From JBFFXF01 sp041569895 (lineage in GTDB: Bacteria; Planctomycetota; UBA8108; JACQVS01): a stretch of 10,327 nucleotides of DNA. The stretch is taken from contig JBFFXF010000267.1 in assembly GCA_041569895.1 (NCBI GenBank), positions 1-10,327 of the forward strand. The letters run 5' to 3'. Below the pieces are notes generated by a model. The model had not been told where the DNA came from. It did no database searches and worked only from the letters and a program-made list of their open reading frames with translations. Position 1 is the stretch's first letter. Every line of letters begins with the position of its first letter. Both the position numbers and the translations under genes were made by a program. Shown piece after piece: positions 1-5,539 of the stretch.

Positions 1-46
1 AGAGACAGCGCCTGATTCCAGGCGCACGCTCCGGCGGCGAGACAAC

Positions 47-83
47 GCCAGGAAACCTGCGGGTTTCCTGGCCTTGTTTTTTT
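47..83 (+). terminator. Rho-independent terminator of an upstream gene
   Basis: An 11-bp perfect stem (47-57 with 62-72) is closed by a four-base loop TGCG, which is UNCG-type, and is followed after CTTG by seven T residues (77-83). This is the classic form of an intrinsic terminator on the + strand. It should end a transcript whose gene lies left of the window. Bases 1-15 could be read as the last codons and TGA of that gene, and a 6-bp hairpin (8-13 with 20-25) precedes the terminator, but the gene cannot be identified from so few bases. Confidence 0.88.
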
Positions 84-119
84 GGTCCTCGTCCTTCGGA
101 CTCCAGCGCCCTCGAGGAC

Positions 120-209
120 GGGAACGGGAACGGGCACGGGCACGGGCACGGGAACGGGCACGGGCACGGGAACGGGCACGGGCACGGGAACGGGAACGGG
201 TACGGGTAC
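120..209 (+). repeat. Tandem hexamer array (GGGNAC)x15
   Basis: Fifteen consecutive uninterrupted hexamers GGGNAC occupy 120-209. The variable base is A, C or T (GGGAAC, GGGCAC, GGGTAC), and the last two units are both GGGTAC. Every unit keeps GGG at the same phase, giving evenly spaced triple-G runs with three-base linkers, which is favourable for G-quadruplex formation on the + strand. The array lies between the upstream terminator and the recJ promoter. Related arrays occur on the other strand at about 7692-7723 and from 10285 to the window end. I infer a dispersed intergenic repeat family; its function is unknown. Confidence 0.95.
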
Positions 210-235
210 GTTTTTGCAACGATGGGGTCCGGGGC

Positions 236-264
236 TTGCCGGGTTGACCGCGGATTGATAGACT
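236..264 (+). promoter_or_regulatory. Probable recJ promoter, extended -10, leaderless
   Basis: A -35-like TTGCCG (236-241, four of six consensus matches), a 17-base spacer and a -10-like TAGACT (259-264, four of six) are seen. TG lies at 256-257, the position of an extended -10. Transcription would begin about seven bases further on, at 271-272, which is the GTG start of recJ itself. No Shine-Dalgarno sequence precedes that codon, so a leaderless mRNA fits. This is inferred from sequence only. Confidence 0.5.
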
Positions 265-271
265 CCCCCGC

Positions 272-2029
272 GTGGTGAAGGGAAGGAAGAAGAGAATCGA
301 GCGGCGCTGGCGATCCGTGCCCTTCGACCGGGCGCTCGCGGGGCGGATCGCGGAGGAGCTCTCGTGCAGTCGCGTGCTCGGCGGTCTTCTCGTCGCGCGC
401 GGGATCGACGGGCCCGAGGCGGCGGACCGATTCCTCAACGCCACGCTCCACGATCTCGCCGACCCCTCCCTGATGCCAGGGATCGACGCCGCGGTCGAGC
501 GCATCGTGCGTGCGATTCGCGAGCGCCAGCGCGTCGTCGTCTTCGGGGACTACGACGTCGACGGCCTCGCGTCGACGGCGCTCTTCCTCGAGTTCTTCGA
601 GTTCGTCGGCTGCCCGGCGGAGTGCTGCATCCCGAGACGCCTCGAGGAGGGTTACGGTCTCAACCTCGAGGCGGTGCGGCGCCTCGCGGCGGCCGGCGCG
701 CAGCTGATCGTCACGGTCGACAACGGCTCGTCGGCGGTCGAGGAGGTCGCGCTCGCCCGGTCGCTCGGCGTCGACGTCGTCATCACGGACCATCACCTGC
801 TCTCCGACCCGGCGCCGGAGCCGCTGGCGTTCGTGAACCCGTGGATCCCCGGCAGCCGGTATCCCTTCTCGGAGCTCGCGGGAGTCGGCGTGGCGTTCAA
901 GGTGATCTGGGCGATCTGCAGGCGCCTCTCGGCGAGCACGAAGGTCTCCGAGCGGTTCAAGGGATTCATGCTCGAGTCGCTCGCGCTGGTCGCTCTCGGG
1001 ACCATCTCCGATGTCGTGCCGCTCGTCGGCGAGAACCGCATCCTGGCGCGGTACGGCCTGCGCGCGCTCGAGGAGTCGACGCGACCCGGTCTCTGCGCGC
1101 TCGTCGATCTGGCGCTGCGCGACGAGCGGGGACAGCGCGACCTCGAGGCCCGCGACGTCGCCTTCCGCATCGGCCCGTGCATCAACTCCGCCGGCCGTCT
1201 CGGCGAGGCGGACGTCGCCCTGCGCGCGCTCATCACGCGCGATCCGGTAGAGGCGAGCCAGCTCGTGCGACGACTCGCTCGCGATAACGATCGGCGCCGG
1301 AACATCGAGAGGGAGATCTACGAGGAGGCGCGAGAGCTGCTGCTCAGCAGCGTCGACCTCGACAGCGATCGAGCCGTCGTGCTGGCCGGCGAGGGCTGGC
1401 ATCCCGGTGTCATCGGCATCGTCGCGTCGCGGCTCGTCGACGAGTTCTTCCGGCCGACGCTGCTGATCTCCCTCGAGGATGGCGTCGGCAAGGGATCGGC
1501 GCGTTCGATTCCGCAGGTGCAGATACGCGACGTGCTCGAGCGGGCGAGCGACTGCCTGGACAACTTCGGCGGCCACGCCCGCGCCGCCGGCGTGCGCCTC
1601 GAGGCGAGCTCCGTCGACGCGCTGCGGGAGAAAATGAATCGCGCCATCGACGTCCCGCCGGAGGCGATGGTCCCCGAGCTCGAGATCGACGGCGAGTACC
1701 CGCTTCGCGACTGGACTCCGGACGTGCTCCGCGACGTCGCCCGGCTGGCGCCCTTCGGCGAGGGGAACCGGGAGCCGATCTTCGCCACGCGCGGCATCGA
1801 CGTCGTCGGCTCGCCGCGGCTCATCGGCCGGGACGGAGCCCACCTCAGCTTCTTCGTGCGCCAGGATGAGCGCGCGCTGCGGGCGGTGGCGTTCGGGCTC
1901 GGGGACTACCACCGGGAGATCACGCGCAGCAACGCGCGGGTGTCGATGGCGTACCGCCCGGTCCTCGGTCGATGGCGAAACGAGGAACGCGTCGAGCTCT
2001 TCGCCCGGGAGCTCCGCGTCGAGGTCTAA
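272..2029 (+). CDS. recJ: Single-stranded-DNA-specific exonuclease RecJ
   Basis: This gene encodes a 585-residue 5'-3' single-strand DNA exonuclease that acts in the cytoplasm in RecF-pathway recombination, mismatch repair and fork processing. The DHH-family metal motifs are present in order: DYDVDG at residues 93-98, VTVDNG at 147-152, DHH at 173-175 and GTISDVVPL at 243-251. They are followed by RIGPCINSAGRLG (299-311). The DHHA1 region holds GWHPGVIGIVASRL (375-388) and GGHARAAG (433-440), and an OB-like C-terminal part includes PFGEGN (494-499). The length is normal for bacterial RecJ. I chose the GTG at 272; a second GTG follows directly at 275. No ribosome-binding site is visible, but a promoter is placed for leaderless translation. 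It is the first gene after a terminator and probably a single-gene unit, because the next gene is almost 600 bases away. Confidence 0.96.
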   Translation: MVKGRKKRIERRWRSVPFDRALAGRIAEELSCSRVLGGLLVARGIDGPEAADRFLNATLHDLADPSLMPGIDAAVERIVRAIRERQRVVVFGDYDVDGLASTALFLEFFEFVGCPAECCIPRRLEEGYGLNLEAVRRLAAAGAQLIVTVDNGSSAVEEVALARSLGVDVVITDHHLLSDPAPEPLAFVNPWIPGSRYPFSELAGVGVAFKVIWAICRRLSASTKVSERFKGFMLESLALVALGTISDVVPLVGENRILARYGLRALEESTRPGLCALVDLALRDERGQRDLEARDVAFRIGPCINSAGRLGEADVALRALITRDPVEASQLVRRLARDNDRRRNIEREIYEEARELLLSSVDLDSDRAVVLAGEGWHPGVIGIVASRLVDEFFRPTLLISLEDGVGKGSARSIPQVQIRDVLERASDCLDNFGGHARAAGVRLEASSVDALREKMNRAIDVPPEAMVPELEIDGEYPLRDWTPDVLRDVARLAPFGEGNREPIFATRGIDVVGSPRLIGRDGAHLSFFVRQDERALRAVAFGLGDYHREITRSNARVSMAYRPVLGRWRNEERVELFARELRVEV

Positions 2030-2037
2030 ATAGCGCG

Positions 2038-2054
2038 GCGCCGGCCGCCGGCGC
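2038..2054. repeat. GC-only palindrome behind recJ
   Basis: GCGCCGGC and GCCGGCGC flank a single C, forming a 17-base perfect palindrome eight bases after the recJ stop codon. As RNA it would make a 6-bp stem with a five-base loop. No T-run follows, so it is not a standard intrinsic terminator. It might stabilise the recJ mRNA 3' end or assist Rho-dependent termination; that role is inference. Confidence 0.5.
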
Positions 2055-2149
2055 GGGTCTGCCGTTGCAGGACGCGCCAGCCCCGCTGTTTCGCGGCACC
2101 TTCGCGAAGCGCCACGGAGCGTCACATCGACAATTCTCGTCTCGACACT

Positions 2150-2176
2150 CGAAGTCACTTCCGGAAAGTGGCTTCG
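2150..2176. promoter_or_regulatory. Inverted repeat, candidate activator site upstream of the sigma-54 promoter
   Basis: CGAAGTCACTT (2150-2160) and AAGTGGCTTCG (2166-2176) form an 11-bp inverted repeat around a five-base centre, with one T-G wobble in the middle. It lies about 100-130 bases upstream of the start site expected from the sigma-54 promoter, where enhancer-binding activators such as PilR usually bind. It could instead be a weak terminator hairpin for recJ, but the T content after it is poor. The assignment as an activator site is inference. Confidence 0.45.
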
Positions 2177-2250
2177 TTTACGGGAATGGGTCGATGGTGA
2201 TGACCGTGTGCTCTCAATGACTTAGCAATTCGACTCTCGCGCGTGATGTG

Positions 2251-2267
2251 TTGGCACGCGCATTGCT
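2251..2267 (+). promoter_or_regulatory. Sigma-54 (RpoN) promoter for the pilin gene
   Basis: TTGGCACG, four bases CGCA, then TTGCT match the sigma-54 consensus (TGGCACG-N4-TTGC) exactly. The invariant GG (2253-2254) and GC (2265-2266) have the required spacing, and transcription would start near 2278. The next gene on this strand is the type IV prepilin at 2627. Pilin genes of Pseudomonas, Myxococcus and Geobacter are known to be transcribed by RpoN with the activator PilR, so the match is biologically sensible. The predicted leader is unusually long, about 350 bases. Confidence 0.85.
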
Positions 2268-2353
2268 CTCACTCCCTCGGTCACGTTCCACGCGTGGCAA
2301 GCGCGGACCGTGTATCACGGCACTGGTACCGTTTCCTGCCATGTTCGAACTCT

Positions 2354-2370
2354 CAGTGTTCCTGACACTG
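2354..2370 (+). other. Small hairpin in the pilin leader
   Basis: CAGTGT (2354-2359) and ACACTG (2365-2370) form a perfect 6-bp stem with a five-base loop, about 75 bases after the predicted sigma-54 start site. It could be part of a larger leader fold. I recognise no known riboswitch family here. Confidence 0.4.
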
Positions 2371-2453
2371 TCACTATCTCGATACGACACGATCGGTGCA
2401 TATGGTAGTGGAGAAGAAAGGAGGGAAGGAGCCATAGCTGGATGACTGTCTGC

Positions 2454-2510
2454 CTCGTCCGGTCTCCCGGACGAGTTGCTGGTCTCCTTCTCGAGGAGAG
2501 AGTGACCAGC
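2454..2510 (+). other. Two consecutive stable hairpins in the pilin leader
   Basis: The first hairpin has a perfect 9-bp stem, CTCGTCCGG (2454-2462) with CCGGACGAG (2467-2475), and loop TCTC. Two bases later comes a second stem, GCTGGTC (2478-2484) with GACCAGC (2504-2510), enclosing an inner TCCT/AGGA pairing (2485-2488 with 2494-2497) and an asymmetric purine bulge. Both are strong structures, neither is followed by a T-run, and they sit about 115 bases before the pilin start. They may protect the abundant pilin mRNA from decay or serve as a regulatory element; this is inferred from structure alone. Confidence 0.6.
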
Positions 2511-2611
2511 CTGGACGTGGGAGGGAGGGATCGCCGAGTTCGGCGCACGGTTTCCAGGTGTTCAACGTCGCGCCCGGAGCCATGGATACGAACAGACGCT
2601 CTTACCACCAC

Positions 2612-2617
2612 GGAGGT
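2612..2617 (+). promoter_or_regulatory. Ribosome-binding site that fixes the pilin start
   Basis: GGAGGT lies nine bases before the ATG at 2627. It supports that ATG over the in-frame upstream ATG codons at 2558 and 2582, which would put an implausible extra segment before the prepilin leader and lack such a site. Confidence 0.85.
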
Positions 2618-2626
2618 TTGGGACTC

Positions 2627-3049
2627 ATGAAGAGGAATAAGGGTTTTACTCTGATCGAGCTGATGATCGTCGTTGCGATCATCGCCATCATCGCCGCAAT
2701 CGCCATTCCGAGTCTCCTCAATGCGAGGAAGGCCGGTAACGAGGCTTCGGCGATCAGCTCGCTCCGTACGCTCACCACGGTCAACGAGCAGTACCGTACG
2801 CGCTTCCAGGCGTACTCGGGCAGCCTCAACAACCTGCAGACCGAGGGATACATCGACTCGGTCCTCGGTGGCGGCAGCAAGTCGGGATACTCGTTCAACT
2901 ACACCGGCGGCACCAACACCTGGAGCTGCACGGCGGATCCGGAGACCCCCGGAACGACCGGCGACCGTTACTTCTTCGTCGATCAGACCGGCGTGATCCG
3001 CTTCAGCTCGAGCGGTACGGCGACCTCGGGCTCGACGCCGATCGACTGA
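2627..3049 (+). CDS. pilA: Type IV prepilin (major pilin-like, PilA)
   Basis: This is a 140-residue prepilin. A short positively charged leader (MKRNKG) ends in Gly6, followed by FTLIELM, the PilD prepilin-peptidase cleavage and N-methylation signal. The mature protein would start at Phe7 with the conserved Glu at mature position 5 (Glu11). Hydrophobic residues about 7-31 form the membrane and assembly helix. A globular part follows, with RYFFVDQTGVIRF near the end and a Ser/Thr-rich tail (127-137). Only one cysteine (Cys101) is present, so the usual C-terminal disulfide loop is absent. The start is set by GGAGGT at 2612. It has its own sigma-54 promoter and a strong terminator, so it is probably a highly expressed single-gene unit. 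A type II secretion pseudopilin is the alternative, but a lone gene with this promoter favours a pilus subunit. Confidence 0.9.
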   Translation: MKRNKGFTLIELMIVVAIIAIIAAIAIPSLLNARKAGNEASAISSLRTLTTVNEQYRTRFQAYSGSLNNLQTEGYIDSVLGGGSKSGYSFNYTGGTNTWSCTADPETPGTTGDRYFFVDQTGVIRFSSSGTATSGSTPID

Positions 3050-3110
3050 TCGCGTGACGGGTTGTCGCGCCGGCCGCGGCTGGCGCGGCGAAGAGGTAGT
3101 TTGGGGATTG

Positions 3111-3147
3111 GAGGAGGCGGTCCACGCGGCCGCCTCCTCTTTTTTTT
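3111..3147 (+). terminator. Strong rho-independent terminator behind the pilin gene
   Basis: GAGGAGGCGG (3111-3120) pairs perfectly with CCGCCTCCTC (3130-3139) and is followed by eight T residues (3140-3147). It lies about 60 bases after the pilin stop. It should isolate pilin transcription from the next gene. It also argues against any start of the next gene upstream of it, such as an in-frame ATG at 3054. Confidence 0.95.
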
Positions 3148-3185
3148 ACGTATCACCACCGGATCGGACTGGGGGAAGTGGGGGA

Positions 3186-4679
3186 ATGCGACCACTCGGG
3201 ACCTTCCTGTTCTTTCTCGGCCTCTACGGCCTGACGCAGTCGGGACGGTTCCACGTCATCGACGAGTACGAGACCTTCTTCGTCGCCGAGAGCCTGCTCG
3301 ATCGCGGCTCGCTGGCGATCCCCCAGGTCGAGGGCTCGGAGTACTTCTTCGGGAAGCGAGGCCCCGACGGCGAGCCCTACGCGCCGTACGGCGTCGGGCA
3401 GTCACTCCTGACGATCCCGTTCCTCGCCGCCGGCAAGGCGCTCGACGGCCCGCTGCCCGACCCGCACCCCGATCACCAGTTCTGGCTCTGGTTCTTCTCG
3501 TCGCTCTCGAGCGCGTTCGTCGCGGCGTTCGCCGTCGCGTGCTTCCACTCCTGGCTGCTTCGCGAGGGCGTCGAGAGGTCCGGCGCCGCCGCCGGAGCGA
3601 TGCTCCTCGGAGCGGGGACGCTCGTCTGGGCGTACGCGACGCAGTACCGCAGCAACCTCGTCGTCATGGCGGCGTTCGTGGCGCTCCTGGCGATCGCCGA
3701 CCGGCGGGGAATGCGCTGGCGCCTCGCCGAGGCAGCGCTCGCCGTGCTCGCGATCCTGACGCGCGCCGACGCCGTCATCGGGCTGGCGCTCATCGGCGCG
3801 TACGTCGCGCGCGGAACCGCGCCGATCGCGTCAATCCGCGGACTCGTCTGGCGCGGATCGCCGTACCTCGTCGCCCTCGTGCTCGGCGCCGGCGCGAATC
3901 TCGCGCTCAACTGGCTTCGTTTCGGCGACGTCCTCGATAACGGGTATCCGGAGGTCGACGACGCCGGCCGGCCGGCCTACCGATTCGGTCTCCCGGACCC
4001 GGTCGCCATGGCGACGCTGCTCGTCAGCCCCGGAAAGGGGCTGCTGGTGCTCTCGCCGCTCCTTCTCCTCGGCGCGCTCCGGCTCCCCTCCCTCGCCCGG
4101 TGGCGGCGCCGGGAGGCGCTGCTCGCCATCTCAATGGTCGTGGCGCACGTGCTCGTCTTCTCGGCCTGGCAGCACTACGAGGGCGGCTGGTGCTTCGGGC
4201 CGCGGTTCCTCGTTCCGGTCATCCCGTTTCTGCTCATGCCGCTGGCGCTCGACCCGATCCGACGCTGGTGGACCGGCACGGCGCTCGCCGTCGGCATCGC
4301 GGTCAACATCGTCGCGATCTCGGTGAACTTTCTCGGACCGGCCGTCGAGGGTGACTACTACCGCAACCTGCGCGATCCGGACGCCCCGCTCGAGTACAAC
4401 GCGCTTCACAATCCGTTCCCGGAGCACTTGTCGCGCGGCGCCGAGGCCTGGACGGAGCTCCTCGCGGGCCGCGTCGCGCAGGGCGAGCCGGGGACCGGGC
4501 TCGACTTCTGGTGGTCGTTCGCGCTCAAGGAGTCGGTGCCGATCGGCGTGGTCGTGGGGATCGCCACCCTCGAGTTGCTCGTGCTCGTGACGGGGCTCTG
4601 GCTGCTGCGTCGCTCGCGGAGCCGGGGCGAGAGCGCCGGTCGGGAACCCCCGGCCGGGGCTTCCCGTCTCCAGGCGTGA
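3186..4679 (+). CDS. Multi-pass membrane protein, GT-C-type glycosyltransferase-like
   Basis: This is a predicted inner-membrane protein of 497 residues with about ten hydrophobic segments (for example 3-18, 98-125, 135-151, 157-171, 183-207, 226-243, 286-299, 311-327, 340-355, 365-384 and 452-474). After the first segment the acidic DEYE (26-29) sits where GT-C enzymes of the PMT/ArnT type carry their catalytic acidic residue. Further signs are YAPYGVGQSLLTIPF (65-79), SPGKGLLVLSP (281-291) and WQHYEGGWCFGPRFLVPVIPF (328-348), patterns I associate with lipid-carrier-dependent family-39-like glycosyltransferases. The C-terminus is a short basic, Pro-rich tail. I chose the ATG at 3186, preceded by a G-rich Shine-Dalgarno-like stretch, because an in-frame earlier ATG lies upstream of the pilin terminator. 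I see no clear promoter. Its place beside the pilin makes pilin or envelope glycosylation a reasonable inference; the substrate is unknown. Confidence 0.72.
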   Translation: MRPLGTFLFFLGLYGLTQSGRFHVIDEYETFFVAESLLDRGSLAIPQVEGSEYFFGKRGPDGEPYAPYGVGQSLLTIPFLAAGKALDGPLPDPHPDHQFWLWFFSSLSSAFVAAFAVACFHSWLLREGVERSGAAAGAMLLGAGTLVWAYATQYRSNLVVMAAFVALLAIADRRGMRWRLAEAALAVLAILTRADAVIGLALIGAYVARGTAPIASIRGLVWRGSPYLVALVLGAGANLALNWLRFGDVLDNGYPEVDDAGRPAYRFGLPDPVAMATLLVSPGKGLLVLSPLLLLGALRLPSLARWRRREALLAISMVVAHVLVFSAWQHYEGGWCFGPRFLVPVIPFLLMPLALDPIRRWWTGTALAVGIAVNIVAISVNFLGPAVEGDYYRNLRDPDAPLEYNALHNPFPEHLSRGAEAWTELLAGRVAQGEPGTGLDFWWSFALKESVPIGVVVGIATLELLVLVTGLWLLRRSRSRGESAGREPPAGASRLQA

Positions 4680-4689
4680 CCGCTACAAT
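4661..4689 (+). promoter_or_regulatory. Probable sigma-70-type promoter of rpe
   Basis: A good -10 TACAAT (4684-4689, five of six matches) is preceded after 17 bases by a poor -35 TTCCCG (4661-4666, three of six). It overlaps the end of the upstream membrane-protein gene. Transcription would start near 4696 and leave a leader of about 40 bases before rpe. Confidence 0.45.
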
Positions 4690-4737
4690 GCGCCGCGGCG
4701 TCCGGGAGCGCCGTGTCGAAACCTGAACGAGACCCTG

Positions 4738-5472
4738 ATGACGACCCGTTCGAGCCCCCCGTACAAGATCGCCCCCTCGATCCTCTCCGCGAACTTCCTC
4801 AACCTCGAACGTGACGTCGTGGCGGTCCAGGAGGCCGGCGCGGACCAGATCCACGTCGACGTCATGGATGGTCATTTCGTCGATAATATCTCGATGGGGC
4901 CGCTCGTCGTCGAGGCGATCAAGAAGATCGCCACCGTCCCCATCGACGTCCACCTGATGATCAGCGAGCCGCTGCGCTACCTGGGGCCGTTCATCGACGC
5001 GGGAGCGGATCACATAACCTTCCACGTCGAGGCGGAGAGCCCGGTCGAGGAGTGCATCGCCTTTCTGCGGGAGCGCGAGATCGGCGTCGGAGTGTCGCTT
5101 CGGCCCCCGACGCCGGTCGACCGGGTACTGGACCTCGTCTGCCGAGTTGATATGATATTGGTCATGACCGTGAATCCGGGGTTCGGCGGTCAGGCCTTCA
5201 TGCCCGGGACGCTCGGGAAGATCCCGCGGCTGAGGGAGGCCGCGAGCGGGGGTCGCGCGGGGGAGCCCGCCGCCGGGGGCGGCGGACGTGACACACGCGC
5301 CGGGGACCAGATCGACGTGCAGGTCGACGGGGGAATCGGACCCGATACCATCGTGGAGGCGGCACGCGCCGGCGCGAATGTCTTCGTTGCCGGCAGCTCG
5401 ATTTACGGAACTGCCGATGCCGGCGCCGCCGTGAGGAAGCTGAGAGCTCGCCTCGAAGAGCTCGGAGGTTGA
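4738..5472 (+). CDS. rpe: Ribulose-phosphate 3-epimerase
   Basis: This 244-residue cytoplasmic TIM-barrel enzyme interconverts ribulose 5-phosphate and xylulose 5-phosphate in the pentose phosphate pathway. Visible signatures are APSILSANF (12-20), HVDVMDGHF (39-47), VHLM (71-74), VMTVNPGFGGQ (142-152) and VDGGI (196-200). The expected metal ligands and acid/base pair are His39, Asp41, His72 and Asp197; the phosphate site is NPGFGGQ plus VAGSSIYG (217-224). Compared with the common 220-230-residue form there is a Gly/Ala/Arg-rich insertion of about 13 residues (roughly 170-190) just before the last catalytic strand, encoded by DNA with three five-G runs (5248-5279). The ribosome-binding site is weak. 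It is probably the first gene of a unit with accD, which starts 67 bases after its stop. Confidence 0.96.
   Translation: MTTRSSPPYKIAPSILSANFLNLERDVVAVQEAGADQIHVDVMDGHFVDNISMGPLVVEAIKKIATVPIDVHLMISEPLRYLGPFIDAGADHITFHVEAESPVEECIAFLREREIGVGVSLRPPTPVDRVLDLVCRVDMILVMTVNPGFGGQAFMPGTLGKIPRLREAASGGRAGEPAAGGGGRDTRAGDQIDVQVDGGIGPDTIVEAARAGANVFVAGSSIYGTADAGAAVRKLRARLEELGG
5129..5156 (+). promoter_or_regulatory. Possible promoter inside rpe
   Basis: TGGACC (5129-5134, four of six to the -35 consensus), a 16-base spacer and TATGAT (5151-5156, five of six to the -10 consensus) with TG at 5148-5149 form an extended -10 promoter-like site within the coding region. An in-frame ATG (5164) lies seven bases beyond the -10. 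It could drive accD and the downstream hydrolase, or it may be chance. The patch is markedly AT-rich for this genome. Confidence 0.28.
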
Positions 5473-5539
5473 TATCCAGGGCCATCGAGAGGAAGACTTT
5501 CCGGTCGCGAACGAGATCGACGAATCGACGGAGAGCCGC

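Larger units (their letters stand above)
2030..2626 (+). other. Long non-coding region between recJ and the pilin gene
   Basis: About 600 bases carry no convincing gene. The first part, just behind recJ, holds a GC palindrome (2038-2054) and a CTTCGCGAAG palindrome (2100-2109). The middle holds an 11-bp inverted repeat (2150-2176) and a sigma-54 promoter (2251-2267). The rest is a predicted leader of about 350 bases with several hairpins, a purine-rich run around 2410-2431 and the pilin ribosome-binding site. Base composition is less GC-rich than in the neighbouring genes. Short open frames exist on both strands but have no recognisable protein features and no good initiation context. The region appears regulatory. 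Confidence 0.75.

Noticed and set aside
1..46. Possible tRNA or other RNA 3' end at the left edge
   Set aside because: The 6-bp hairpin (8-25) does not match tRNA anticodon or T-arm geometry and there is no CCA-type end. It is too short to assign.
120..209. CRISPR array or coding repeat for the GGGNAC hexamers
   Set aside because: The unit is six bases without spacers, and no gene with start and ribosome-binding site covers it.
1972..2445. Small + strand open frames of 65-82 codons behind recJ and over the sigma-54 promoter
   Set aside because: They have no ribosome-binding site worth naming, no motifs, and they overlap the recJ end or the promoter.
2558..2626. Upstream in-frame starts for the pilin (2558 and 2582)
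   Set aside because: The prepilin leader is short (KRNKG) and the GGAGGT at 2612 fits the ATG at 2627.
2278..2626. Cyclic-di-GMP riboswitch (GEMM class) in the pilin leader
   Set aside because: Considered because a diguanylate cyclase is nearby and some pilin genes have one, but I cannot find the conserved core sequences of GEMM-I or of the class II type.
3054..3185. N-terminal extension of the membrane protein from an ATG at 3054
   Set aside because: It would run through the strong terminator at 3111-3147 and adds 44 residues with no membrane or signal character. The ATG at 3186 starts directly with a hydrophobic segment.
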